64,000 nucleotides of DNA, from positions 1 to 64,000 of the forward strand of contig LUYZ01000002.1 of NCBI GenBank assembly GCA_001603425.1, given 5' to 3'. This DNA is from Bacteroidales bacterium Bact_08 (GTDB taxonomy: Bacteria; Bacteroidota; Bacteroidia; Bacteroidales; UBA932). Of the stretch, positions 1 through 7,434 are shown piece by piece. Every line of letters starts with the position of its first letter. Positions within the stretch are counted from its first letter, which is position 1. Below the pieces are notes generated by a model that did not search any database, was not told the DNA's origin, and worked only from the letters and a program-made list of their open reading frames with translations. A program made the translations under genes and the position numbers.

Positions 1-133
1 GTTTGAACCATGCCAACTGAGAGAGGACTTCTTTTAGCTGCTTTTGTAATTCAGCCAATTGTTGATCCTTTTGCTTCTCTCTTTCAAGAGATGCTTCTAG
101 CATACTTATTAGTGATGAAATTGACTGGTCCAC
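1..133 (-). CDS. IS66 family transposase (TnpC), N-terminal fragment cut by window edge
   Basis: Reading leftward from a GTG at 131-133, an open frame runs off the window edge. It encodes about 44 residues ending in LAELQKQLKEVLSQLAWFK. This glutamine/leucine-rich helix followed by LAWFK matches the N-terminal coiled coil that precedes the (R)QLFG motif in IS66 transposases (family knowledge). An in-frame TAA lies just before the GTG; an ATG at residue 11 is an alternative start. The catalytic DDE domain would be outside the window. No accessory tnpB gene or inverted terminal repeat could be recognised in the bases upstream. Whether the element is intact cannot be judged. Confidence 0.55.
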   Translation of the reverse strand, partial: MDQSISSLISMLEASLEREKQKDQQLAELQKQLKEVLSQLAWFK

Positions 134-232
134 TTACTGCTTTTTGTATATACAAAAGTAATAAATATCAGCTTAATAAGCAAGTATGTCACTCCTGGGC
201 AAAGGTAGTAGCGCATTGAGTCATTTTTGTAA

Positions 233-460
233 CCAGCAATAAAATGTAGACTTGGTGTATCCATAGACAAGGTAAATCCACTTAAAATCCAATACAAGAT
301 GTATTTGGCCGAATACATACGTTACATTCCCGGAGTTGGATTTATTGCAATTATCAATTCACAAAAAGGAGATTACAGCAATTTAACCATTGCTTATATG
401 CTAGCTCGTGATATAGCTCTAAACGCTAAAGAGGTTGAAATAAACAAGGATATCTTATAA
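233..460 (+). pseudogene. Possible C-terminal remnant of a beta-lactamase-fold serine hydrolase
   Basis: A frame open from 233 to a stop at 458-460 has its only internal ATG at 299. The tail YIPGVGFIAIINSQKGDYSN, followed by a helix, resembles the last strand and helix of beta-lactamase/CubicO-type serine hydrolases. The catalytic SxxK and YxN motifs are absent, so if related it is only a 3' scrap, perhaps cut off by the neighbouring IS66 insertion. The similarity is weak and judged by eye. It may instead be meaningless open sequence. Confidence 0.25.
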
Positions 461-488
461 TAGTAAATCGAATTATCTAAGATATTAA

Positions 489-721
489 CGAAGTTTTGTC
501 AATAAATCTTTGGTTCAAAAAAATATTGATAGTAATAATGATATTTTGAAACAATTAGAAAAATCAGTTCTTTTAATGGAGTTCAATCAAGAGTATTTGA
601 AACGCTTTTAAGTCAAGGAACATTAACAAAAAAGGACTTATTAGATTTTTATTCTGGAGAAGATATAAAAGACAAATATCGTTTAATAGAAAAGGAAATA
701 AATAGTTTGTTGGAATTCTAA
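489..721 (+). pseudogene. Frameshifted gene remnant of unknown family
   Basis: Two adjacent frames both read like protein. The first is open from 489 to a stop at 609-611 (KNIDSNNDILKQLEKSVLLM...EYLKRF). The second is open from 542 to a stop at 719-721 (LSQGTLTKKDLLDFYSGEDI...KEINSLLEF). Joining them near base 605 needs a single-base shift and gives one continuous charged helical C-terminus. Neither frame has a convincing start. I do not recognise the family. A decayed gene next to a tRNA and an IS fragment is the simplest reading. Confidence 0.3.
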
Positions 722-740
722 AAGCTGTTGTTCTTGGGTG

Positions 741-777
741 TAAAAAAGAGCGTAAATCTTGCAACTGCTTGATTTAC
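741..777 (-). terminator. Rho-independent terminator of tRNA-Asp
   Basis: On the minus strand, just downstream of the tRNA, GTAAATC (771-777) pairs with GATTTAC (752-758), and a T-run follows at 742-747. Inner bases (GCA/TGC) can extend the stem across an A-A mismatch. A wider inverted repeat, GGGTGTAAA/TTTACACCC (736-744 and 773-781), surrounds it and could form an alternative fold. Confidence 0.6.
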
Positions 778-788
778 ACCCTTGTTTG

Positions 789-862
789 CGGTCTGGACGG
801 GACTCGAACCCGCGACCCCCTGCGTGACAGGCAGGTATTCTAACCAACTGAACTACCAAACC
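789..862 (-). tRNA. tRNA-Asp (anticodon GTC)
   Basis: The minus strand gives a full cloverleaf. The acceptor GGTTTGG (862-856) pairs with CCAGACC (796-790), and the discriminator base is G, as expected for Asp. The D arm contains AGTTCAGTTGGTTAGAA, the anticodon loop is CTGTCAC (anticodon GTC), and the T arm has GGTTCGAGTCC. The 3' CCA is not encoded (CAA follows), so it must be added by nucleotidyltransferase. Confidence 0.97.
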
Positions 863-941
863 ATTGTTCCCGTGTTGGGAGTGCAAATATAGTCACTTTT
901 TTCCTTTCTGCAAATTTATTATTTAATTAGCACAAATCAAT

Positions 942-949
942 TATCTTTG
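942..949 (+). promoter_or_regulatory. Bacteroidota -7 element (TATCTTTG)
   Basis: TATCTTTG matches the Bacteroidota -7 consensus TAnnTTTG and lies about 48 bases before the next gene on this strand. No clear -33 TTG was found at the right spacing, so this is a partial match. Confidence 0.4.
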
Positions 950-996
950 CAAACTAGTTTTTTGGGCTCTTTTTATTTGATAATAAGAATAGTAAA

Positions 997-1794
997 TTGA
1001 ATAATAATAAATCAGTTAATATTATTATACCGTTGTATTGTAATATTTTGAATGGGAATCAGAGATTATCTTTAGATAGATGCTTTAGTGTTTTATCGGC
1101 ATATCAAATAACAGCGGTAGTTCCAGAAGATTTGGATATAGTTCCAATTGCTCAGAGCTATCCCTTATTAAAATTTGAGAAGTTTGAGACAGTTTTTTTT
1201 AAGGGTAGAGACGGATATAACAAATTGATGATGAGCGCATCATTCTATAAGAGATTTGTTGATTGGGATTATATTCTTATATATCAGTCAGACGCATATG
1301 TCTTTTTTGATAATTTACAATCTTGGGCAAATAGAGGGTATGATTATGTTGGAGCACCTTGGTTAGAAAAGCCTATATATAAATCTATGTTGTATAGGGT
1401 TGTAAGGTATATAGATTACAAGCTGCATTTTTATGTAGATGGATATAGTGAGAGGCATTTAGTCAAAGGTAAGGTAGGAAATGGAGGACTATCCTTAAGA
1501 AAAGTAAGTTCATTTTTATCATTTATTGAGAGTAATAGAGAGAGGGTAGAACTCTATTGTCAAAGATGTAGTTTTCATAGATATCATGAAGATGTTTTTT
1601 GGGCCTTGGAGCCAAAGGAGGTCTTTTTATATCCAAATGAAACAGAGGCTTTGGGCTTCTCATTTGATAAATACCCAAGCCTCTGTTATAGATTAAACAA
1701 CAGTACTCTTCCTTTTGGATGTCATGCATTTTATCACAGAAAAAACATCGTTTTTTGGAGGAGGTTCATTCCAAAAATTAATTTGCAGAGTTAA
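997..1794 (+). CDS. DUF5672 family protein, probable glycosyltransferase-related
   Basis: The product is 265 residues. The N-terminus IIIPLYCN and the segment CFSVLSAYQITAVVPEDLD are typical of the DUF5672 family. Further family features are a YNKLMMS...FYKRF segment, the acidic IYQSDAYVF (a DxD-like position near residues 90-97), YDYVGAPW (near 115-122), and a late KVGNGGLSLRK. Family members occur in polysaccharide and glycan gene clusters and are thought to be glycosyltransferase-like. No signal peptide or membrane segment is seen, so it is probably cytoplasmic. The start used is TTG at 997, the first start codon before the conserved block. It ends 2 bases from the convergent leuB. Confidence 0.75.
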   Translation: MNNNKSVNIIIPLYCNILNGNQRLSLDRCFSVLSAYQITAVVPEDLDIVPIAQSYPLLKFEKFETVFFKGRDGYNKLMMSASFYKRFVDWDYILIYQSDAYVFFDNLQSWANRGYDYVGAPWLEKPIYKSMLYRVVRYIDYKLHFYVDGYSERHLVKGKVGNGGLSLRKVSSFLSFIESNRERVELYCQRCSFHRYHEDVFWALEPKEVFLYPNETEALGFSFDKYPSLCYRLNNSTLPFGCHAFYHRKNIVFWRRFIPKINLQS

Positions 1795-1796
1795 TA

Positions 1797-2885
1797 TTAA
1801 GTCCTCTTTGTTATCTCTTTTACAATTTCATTACCAACATCTTCTGTGGTGAAGCTATTATTTTTACTATGTTTATCAATTTTTAGATCTGGTGTAACAA
1901 CTCCATTTTGAATTGTGTTATAGCATGCAAGTTCTAGATGATTAGCAGCATCATTATATTTTAGCTCTCTTAACATCATTGCTGCCGATAGTATTGTTGC
2001 TACAGGGTTTGCAATATTTTTGCCAGCTGCCTCTGGGTATGACCCATGAATTGGTTCGAATAGTTTGTGTTTCTCTCCAAGAGAGGCAGAGGGTAGCGTT
2101 CCAATTGAGCCACTGAGCACTCCAGATATATCACTTAGTATATCACCAAACATATTTTCTGTTAGTATAATATCAAATTTAGATGGGTTTGATACTAGTT
2201 GCATAGCTGCATTGTCTACAAACATATACTCTAAATCTATTTGAGAGTAACTCTCTTCTTTAATTTTAGTAACGACCGATCTCCATAATCTAGATGTCTC
2301 TAAAACATTAGCTTTATCTACAAGAGTTACCTTTTTTCTTCTTTTCATTGCAAGATCCAAAGCTATTTTGGCAACTCTCTCTATCTCAGTTGAGGTATAT
2401 CGGCAAGTGTCATAGGCCTCCATGCCATTTTCCTCTGTTGCGCTTGGTTTTCCAAAATATATTCCACTAGTTAGCTCTCTGACAATAATTAAATCGACAT
2501 TATTTATAATCTCTCTTTTTAATGGTGAGCTATCATAAAGAGAGGGGTGTATTTTAAGTGGGCGAATATTTGCAAATAGTCCAAGATCTTTTCTCATTTT
2601 TAAAAGCCCTTGCTCTGGTCTAATTTTGGATTTGGGGTTGTTATCATATTTAGGATCACCAATTGCTCCAAAAAGGATAGCATCACTATCTCTGCATAGT
2701 TGATCGGTTTCTGAAGGGTAGGGGTTTCCATATTTATTTATAGCAGTAGCTCCAATATAACCATAGCTAAATTCAAATTCTATTTCATATATTTTTCCGA
2801 TTGCATTTAGGCATTTAACTGCTTGTTCAATAATTTCTGGTCCTATGCCATCTCCAGGTAAAAGTGCTATTTTATTTTTTTTCAT
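1797..2885 (-). CDS. leuB: 3-isopropylmalate dehydrogenase
   Basis: This NAD-dependent oxidative decarboxylase carries out the third step of leucine synthesis, converting 3-isopropylmalate to 2-oxoisocaproate. The 362 residues match the normal family length. GDGIGPE lies at residues 11-17, and the signature NMFGDILSDISGVLSGSIG is followed by FEPIHGSYPEAAGKNIANP, the metal and cofactor region. The ATG start overlaps the end of the fused leuCD gene by 14 bases, so it is the last gene of the leuA-leuCD-leuB operon and shares its attenuator. Cytoplasmic homodimer by family knowledge. Confidence 0.95.
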   Translation of the reverse strand: MKKNKIALLPGDGIGPEIIEQAVKCLNAIGKIYEIEFEFSYGYIGATAINKYGNPYPSETDQLCRDSDAILFGAIGDPKYDNNPKSKIRPEQGLLKMRKDLGLFANIRPLKIHPSLYDSSPLKREIINNVDLIIVRELTSGIYFGKPSATEENGMEAYDTCRYTSTEIERVAKIALDLAMKRRKKVTLVDKANVLETSRLWRSVVTKIKEESYSQIDLEYMFVDNAAMQLVSNPSKFDIILTENMFGDILSDISGVLSGSIGTLPSASLGEKHKLFEPIHGSYPEAAGKNIANPVATILSAAMMLRELKYNDAANHLELACYNTIQNGVVTPDLKIDKHSKNNSFTTEDVGNEIVKEITKRT

Positions 2886-4803
2886 AACTCTCTATCTCTT
2901 TTATATTTGCTAATAGGTAATCAATTGTATCGTAATTCTTAATAAAGCACTCCTGTCTAAAAAGATCTAGTTCAAAACTCTCTTTAGTATTGTTCTCTTT
3001 AATAACTATCTCTTTTTTAGAGATATCTATAATAAGTGTTATATTTTTATTATCTCTATTTAGTTTAAATATCTCTTCTATAAATTCGCTGCTGACTTGA
3101 ACAGGTAGTAGCTTATTATTAAGAGCATTAGTTTTAAATATGTCGGCAAAAAAGCTAGATACCACAGCTTTAAATCCATAGTCGGTAATGGCCCAAGCTG
3201 CATGCTCTCTGCTGGAGCCACATCCAAAATTTTTGCCAGCTACCAAAATTTTACCATCACCTTTCAAAAGTTGAGGTCTATCAAAGAATAGTTTTTCGCC
3301 AAATCCCTCTCTAGATGTAGTTTTGAGAAATCTTGCTGGGATAATCTGATCTGTATCAATATTCTCTAACTCTATAACAACACATTGAGATTCAATTATC
3401 GTGTTTACTTGTATTGGGTTTGAACTTAGAAAATCTTGTGGGTTTGCAATCTTACCAGTTAGAGCCGATGCTGCAGCTACTCCAACACCACATAGTATTG
3501 TTCTTGCTCCTGGACCCTGTCTGCCTTCAAAATTTCTATTTGAAGTTGATAGACAGATTTTACCAGGTGGAATTTTATCTTCATTCATTGCTAGACAAGC
3601 CGAGCATCCTGGCTCTCTAATTTCAAATCCAGCATCTCTTATTATATCTCCAAGTCCCTCCTTCTCTATCTGTTCTTGAACCTCTTTTGAACCGGGAACC
3701 AACCAAACAGTTGTATCTATTGCCTTTGTTCTCCCTTTTACAATCGTGGCAAAGCGTCTAAAATCTTCTATTCGTCCATTGGTGCAGCTTCCAACAAAAA
3801 TATAATCGATCGCTTTACCCTCCATTCTCTCTCCCATTTTAAAACCCATATACTCCAAGCCTTTTATATTATCGTCCAAAAGGTTGTATGGTATTTTGTT
3901 GTTTATCTCAATAGCGGCGGCTGGATTGGTCCCAAAGGTTACCATTGGTTTAAGATTAGAGACGTTAAACTTCAATTTTTTGTGATAATACGCATCTTTA
4001 TCGCTTTTTAGATTTAGCCATCTCTCTTTTGCTAGACTCCATTGTTCTTCTTTTGGAGAGTACTCCCTATTATTCAAGTACTCTAATGTTTTATCATCTG
4101 GTGCAACAATACCCCCTCTTGCTCCCATCTCTATTGACATATTACAAATTGTCATTCTCTCTTCAATCGAGAGATTAGATATTGTCTCTCCTGTGAATTC
4201 TACAAAATAGCCAGTTCCTCCAGATGTTCCTATTTGTGAAATAATATACAAAATAATATCTTTTGCCTCTACTCCCTCTGATAGATTACCAGTTATCTCT
4301 ATCAGCATCTGTTTTGGTTTATTTTGTATTATAGATTGTGTGGCAAGAACCATCTCCACTTCGCTTGTACCAATGCCAAATGCAATATTTCCTAAAGCAC
4401 CATGTGTAGATGTGTGACTATCTCCACATACTATGGTCATTCCACATTGTGTAATGCCTAGCTGAGGACCAATAATATGTACTATCCCGTTGTTTTTATG
4501 ATTCAATGGGAAATATGAGATATTATGTTTAGTTGTATTTTGTTGCAATCTTTCTAAAGCCTCTTTTGCATCTGACTCCAATGCGGGGTTTGCTTGATTG
4601 ACAGTGGGAATATTGTGATCACATGTTGCAAATGTTTTATCGGGCCTAAATACCTTTACTCCTCTTTTATCTAAAGCACTAAAAGCTTGAGGGCTTGTTA
4701 CTTCGTGGATATAATGCCTATCTATATACAGAACAACACTTTGGTTGTCAATCTCTTTTATTGTATGAGATTCCCAGATTTTATCGATTATTGTTTTTGA
4801 CAT
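2872..4803 (-). CDS. leuCD: 3-isopropylmalate dehydratase, LeuC-LeuD fusion
   Basis: One chain of 643 residues holds both subunits of isopropylmalate isomerase. LeuC occupies about residues 1-440, with CDHN, GDSHTSTHGALG, SCTNGR and PGCSACLAMNED supplying the [4Fe-4S] cysteines. LeuD follows from about 450, with ENIDTDQIIPARFLK and GCGSSREHAAWA. In most bacteria these are separate genes; here the reading frame is uninterrupted. The start chosen is the ATG at 4801-4803 (MSKTIIDKIW), which fits the usual LeuC N-terminus and sits 1 base after the leuA stop. An ATG 24 bases upstream would overlap leuA. It acts between LeuA and LeuB. Confidence 0.93.
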   Translation of the reverse strand: MSKTIIDKIWESHTIKEIDNQSVVLYIDRHYIHEVTSPQAFSALDKRGVKVFRPDKTFATCDHNIPTVNQANPALESDAKEALERLQQNTTKHNISYFPLNHKNNGIVHIIGPQLGITQCGMTIVCGDSHTSTHGALGNIAFGIGTSEVEMVLATQSIIQNKPKQMLIEITGNLSEGVEAKDIILYIISQIGTSGGTGYFVEFTGETISNLSIEERMTICNMSIEMGARGGIVAPDDKTLEYLNNREYSPKEEQWSLAKERWLNLKSDKDAYYHKKLKFNVSNLKPMVTFGTNPAAAIEINNKIPYNLLDDNIKGLEYMGFKMGERMEGKAIDYIFVGSCTNGRIEDFRRFATIVKGRTKAIDTTVWLVPGSKEVQEQIEKEGLGDIIRDAGFEIREPGCSACLAMNEDKIPPGKICLSTSNRNFEGRQGPGARTILCGVGVAAASALTGKIANPQDFLSSNPIQVNTIIESQCVVIELENIDTDQIIPARFLKTTSREGFGEKLFFDRPQLLKGDGKILVAGKNFGCGSSREHAAWAITDYGFKAVVSSFFADIFKTNALNNKLLPVQVSSEFIEEIFKLNRDNKNITLIIDISKKEIVIKENNTKESFELDLFRQECFIKNYDTIDYLLANIKEIESYEKK

Positions 4804-4804
4804 T

Positions 4805-6298
4805 TTAAATAATTTTTGAGATTGCATTTACTAGAGCCTCTGCCGATGCGGTTATAATGTCTGTATTGGCAGAGTAACCATAAAAGACATCTCCTTTGTT
4901 CTCTATTTGAACATGAACTTTCCCTACATCATCACTCCCTCTTGTTATGGCCTGAACAAGAAATTCTTGAAGAATAACCTTCCTATGAACAAGAGCTTTA
5001 ATTGCATTAAATGTTGCATCCACAGGTCCATTCCCGCTACTTGTTGCACAGCATATTTCTCCGTCTATAATTAGTTTTACAGTTGCCATAGGAACAGAGG
5101 ATTTACCACATACAACTTGTAAGAATTTTAACCTAATTCTTTGGTTCATCTTTGTTTTTGTAACACCTGCTATCTCTAACAAATCGTTGTCATTAATCTC
5201 CTTTTTACAATCGGCAAGCTTTAAGAATTTATCGTATGCGCTATCTAGCTCCTCGTGATTAAGCTCAATTGATAATCTTTTAAAATGGTGGTTTAGTGCA
5301 GCCCTTCCACTTCTGGCAGTTAGTGTTATTAATGATTCATTTACACCAACATCAGAGGGGTCTATAATTTCATAGCTCTCTCTGTTTTTAAGTACTCCAT
5401 CTTGATGAATTCCAGAGGAGTGAGCAAATGCATTTCTACCAACTATTGCTTTGTTTGGTTGTACTGGCATTCTCATTAGAGTAGAGACTAATCTGGAAGT
5501 TTTTAAAATTTGTTTTGTGTCAATATCAGTGTAAACTCCTATGTCTTTTCTGCTTTTTATGGCCATTACCACCTCTTCTAAAGCACTATTTCCAGCTCTC
5601 TCTCCAATTCCATTTATTGTTACCTCTGCCTGTCTTGCTCCGTTGATTATCCCAGCAATAGTATTGGCTGTTGCCATTCCAAGATCGTTATGACAATGTG
5701 TAGAAATTATAGCTTTATCTATATTTGCTACGTTATTTATTAAATATTTAATTTTTTCTCCATATTCATATGGTGTGCAATAGCCTGTTGTGTCTGGAAT
5801 ATTTACAACAGTTGCTCCTGCTTTTATTACCGCGTCAATAACTTTGCTTAGATATTCATTATCTGTCCTCCCGGCATCCTCTGCATAGAATTCTATGTCA
5901 TCGGTATATTTTTTTGCATACTTAACGCATGCTATTGCTCTTTGTAGAATATCCTCTTTATTGGAGCGGAATTTATGTGCAATATGCATATCAGAAGTTC
6001 CAATTCCGGTATGTATTCTTTTTCTCTTTGCATAATGAAGTGCATCAGCTGCAACATCGATGTCTTTCTCTACGGCTCGTGTTAGGGCGCATATTACTGA
6101 CTCTTTGATTACTTTTGAGATCTCTACAATTGAGTTAAAGTCTCCAGGGCTAGAGATTGGAAAGCCACACTCAATTATATCTACCTTCATTGCCTCTAGG
6201 GCTTTTGCTAATTCAATTTTTTCAATTGTGTTTAGCTGGCACCCCGGGACCTGTTCTCCGTCTCTTAGAGTGGTGTCGAATAGATAAAGTTTTTGCAT
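4805..6298 (-). CDS. leuA: 2-isopropylmalate synthase
   Basis: Condenses acetyl-CoA with 2-oxoisovalerate, the committed step to leucine. The 497-residue chain has the HMGL-like TIM barrel ([12 protein letters not shown] at 8-19, metal-binding HCHNDLGMA). From about residue 365 it has the C-terminal regulatory domain ([15 protein letters not shown]) that confers leucine feedback inhibition in the family. It is the first enzyme gene of the operon. Expression probably depends on the leader-peptide attenuator directly upstream (6323-6448), giving control at both enzyme and transcription level. The ATG start at 6298 fits the family N-terminus. Confidence 0.96.
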   Translation of the reverse strand: MQKLYLFDTTLRDGEQVPGCQLNTIEKIELAKALEAMKVDIIECGFPISSPGDFNSIVEISKVIKESVICALTRAVEKDIDVAADALHYAKRKRIHTGIGTSDMHIAHKFRSNKEDILQRAIACVKYAKKYTDDIEFYAEDAGRTDNEYLSKVIDAVIKAGATVVNIPDTTGYCTPYEYGEKIKYLINNVANIDKAIISTHCHNDLGMATANTIAGIINGARQAEVTINGIGERAGNSALEEVVMAIKSRKDIGVYTDIDTKQILKTSRLVSTLMRMPVQPNKAIVGRNAFAHSSGIHQDGVLKNRESYEIIDPSDVGVNESLITLTARSGRAALNHHFKRLSIELNHEELDSAYDKFLKLADCKKEINDNDLLEIAGVTKTKMNQRIRLKFLQVVCGKSSVPMATVKLIIDGEICCATSSGNGPVDATFNAIKALVHRKVILQEFLVQAITRGSDDVGKVHVQIENKGDVFYGYSANTDIITASAEALVNAISKII

Positions 6299-6322
6299 TT
6301 TTAAATTGGGTTAGTTATTAAT

Positions 6323-6350
6323 AAAAAAACCGCCCTTTTTGGGGCGGTTT
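6323..6350 (-). terminator. Attenuator terminator hairpin in the leu leader
   Basis: On the minus strand AAACCGCCC (6350-6342) pairs perfectly with GGGCGGTTT (6335-6327) and continues into a run of seven T. The hairpin is the most GC-rich element nearby and lies between the leader peptide and the leuA ATG, so it must be read through for the operon to be expressed. Its 5' arm is also the 3' arm of the proposed antiterminator. Confidence 0.85.
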
Positions 6351-6392
6351 AGTCCTTATTTCTTCACAAAACATATATATACCTAACTCCCC
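6341..6392 (-). promoter_or_regulatory. Antiterminator pairing of the leu attenuator
   Basis: GGGGAGTTAG (6392-6383, overlapping the leader stop codon) can pair with CTAAACCGCCCC (6352-6341): GGGG/CCCC, one mismatch, G-C, a small bulge, then TTAG/CTAA. This uses up the 5' arm of the terminator, so the two structures exclude each other. A third pairing, TACCT (6411-6407) with AGGTA (6384-6380), could act as the protector that blocks the antiterminator. The pairings were worked out by hand, not by energy calculation. Confidence 0.65.
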
Positions 6393-6448
6393 TTTTTACA
6401 AAGACCAGGTAGCAGCAGAGAAAGTAGATATAAATATTGTCTAATCAT
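6383..6448 (-). CDS. leuL: Leucine-operon leader peptide
   Basis: A 21-codon ORF with ATG at 6446-6448 and TAG at 6383-6385, lying between the leu promoter and the terminator hairpin. Seven of its 21 residues are leucine (positions 6, 8, 9, 11, 12, 13 and 16), including runs of two and three, in an otherwise ordinary stretch. This is the hallmark of an amino-acid attenuation leader. Ribosome stalling at codons 8-13 would leave bases 6383-6392 free, whereas a ribosome reaching the stop codon would cover them. The peptide itself probably has no further function. Confidence 0.85.
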   Translation of the reverse strand: MIRQYLYLLSLLLPGLCKKGS

Positions 6449-6481
6449 AACAGCGCTAAGTTATGAATTTTTTTAAAACTG

Positions 6482-6509
6482 CAAATTATTTTTAATAAAA
6501 AATTAACAA
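6482..6509 (-). promoter_or_regulatory. Probable promoter of the leu leader and operon
   Basis: TTG at 6509-6507 is followed after 18 bases by TAATTTG (6488-6482), close to the Bacteroidota -33 TTG / -7 TAnnTTTG arrangement. Transcription would start near 6475, about 27 bases before the leader ATG. Confidence 0.5.
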
Positions 6510-6635
6510 GACTATATATTACTGATGTTTAGCTTATGTTTTAAATTGTAATCTCTAGGAGAAAATATGCTAACTATTTTAGCTGATTAATGCTATTTTG
6601 CTATTTATCTTTGAGTCAAAAGTGTATTGTTGTTA

Positions 6636-7043
6636 CTATTTTTTAGCAATAAAATTGTCAATGGAAATTTTGCCTGGTCCAATAATAAATAGTATCAAAA
6701 ATACTGTTAAATATAGTAGAGCTAGCTCTCCATTTCCTTCTCCTACTAAAATAGAGTTGTGAATTACAAAGAATGCCATTGCCATTGTTGTTATCATAGG
6801 GATTAGAGCTAAACGGTAAAGAAGCCCCACAATAACTCCTGCAGAGCAGATAAGTTCTGCGAAAATTGCAAGTGATAGTCCAATCTCACCCCACATAAAA
6901 TTGGGGGCTATAGCGCTAAAATTCATAAGTTTTGCCCATCCATGAGTCATTAGCATACCGCCAAAAACTACTCTTAGAATAAATAGTGAAATAGATACAC
7001 TTTTGGGAAAATCATTTTTTGGAAATAGTAATTGTTTAATCAT
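6636..7043 (-). CDS. DoxX family membrane protein
   Basis: The 135-residue protein has about four hydrophobic helices and a short C-terminal tail. The ILRVVFGGMLMTHGWAKLMNF segment near the first helix is typical of the DoxX family of small inner-membrane proteins. Their roles include links to redox and thiol metabolism in some bacteria, and the role here is unknown. It is a single gene on the minus strand, about 330 bases beyond the leu promoter region. A hairpin (7075-7100) lies 32 bases before its ATG. Confidence 0.8.
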   Translation of the reverse strand: MIKQLLFPKNDFPKSVSISLFILRVVFGGMLMTHGWAKLMNFSAIAPNFMWGEIGLSLAIFAELICSAGVIVGLLYRLALIPMITTMAMAFFVIHNSILVGEGNGELALLYLTVFLILFIIGPGKISIDNFIAKK

Positions 7044-7074
7044 AATTTATGTTTTTATTTTTAAACAAAATAAA

Positions 7075-7100
7075 TAGGTAATTGTTGACACAATCACCTA
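7075..7100 (-). repeat. Hairpin upstream of the DoxX gene
   Basis: TAGGTAATTGT (7075-7085) and ACAATCACCTA (7090-7100) form an 11-bp inverted repeat with one mismatch. In minus-strand RNA the mismatch becomes a G-U pair, so the stem is fully paired there. A T-rich stretch follows on that strand. It could be a weak terminator for the small frame at 7138-7287 or a 5' UTR structure of the DoxX gene. Confidence 0.4.
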
Positions 7101-7137
7101 AAAATTAAACAATAATATATGGTTTTGGTGAGTTTTT

Positions 7138-7287
7138 TTAGTTAATTGCAATAACTATTTTTTCTACAATCTCTAAAGCCGATGTTATTTTTGTTAAGTC
7201 GGGGTATATATTTCCATCGCTCCCATCTGGACTGCTGTGTCCTACTATAGATGCGTTGAATTTCTTTTTTGCTATAAGATTTATCAT
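7138..7287 (-). pseudogene. Small open frame, possible gene remnant
   Basis: A 49-residue frame (ATG 7285-7287, TAA 7138-7140) reads like a conserved protein C-terminus: FNASIVGHSSPDGSDGNIYP, then an amphipathic helix. I do not recognise the family. The composition looks protein-like rather than random, and a hairpin follows downstream. It may be the tail of a lost gene or a genuine short protein. It occupies the centre of the otherwise empty 7044-7434 gap, where nothing else was seen. Confidence 0.25.
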
Positions 7288-7434
7288 AATAATATACTTT
7301 GTCAAATATTTTAACCGTTAAAAAATACACTTTGACTATTATTTTATCTTCTTTATAGTTATTGAGTCACTCTCTCTTGTTTTACAAAAATATCTTTGTC
7401 TCAAATTTTTGTAATATTTATTAATAATTAGAAT

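Noticed and set aside
10-219. Plus-strand open frame of 69 codons at the left edge
   Set aside because: It overlaps the IS66 transposase start on the other strand, has no family character, and reads as a shadow frame.
3401-3679. Plus-strand frames opposite leuCD and similar long frames opposite other genes
   Set aside because: Antisense shadows of well-supported coding sequences, with no domain or promoter.
4804-4827. Upstream ATG as start of leuCD
   Set aside because: It lies inside leuA and adds eight residues not typical of LeuC. The ATG at 4801-4803 gives the family N-terminus.
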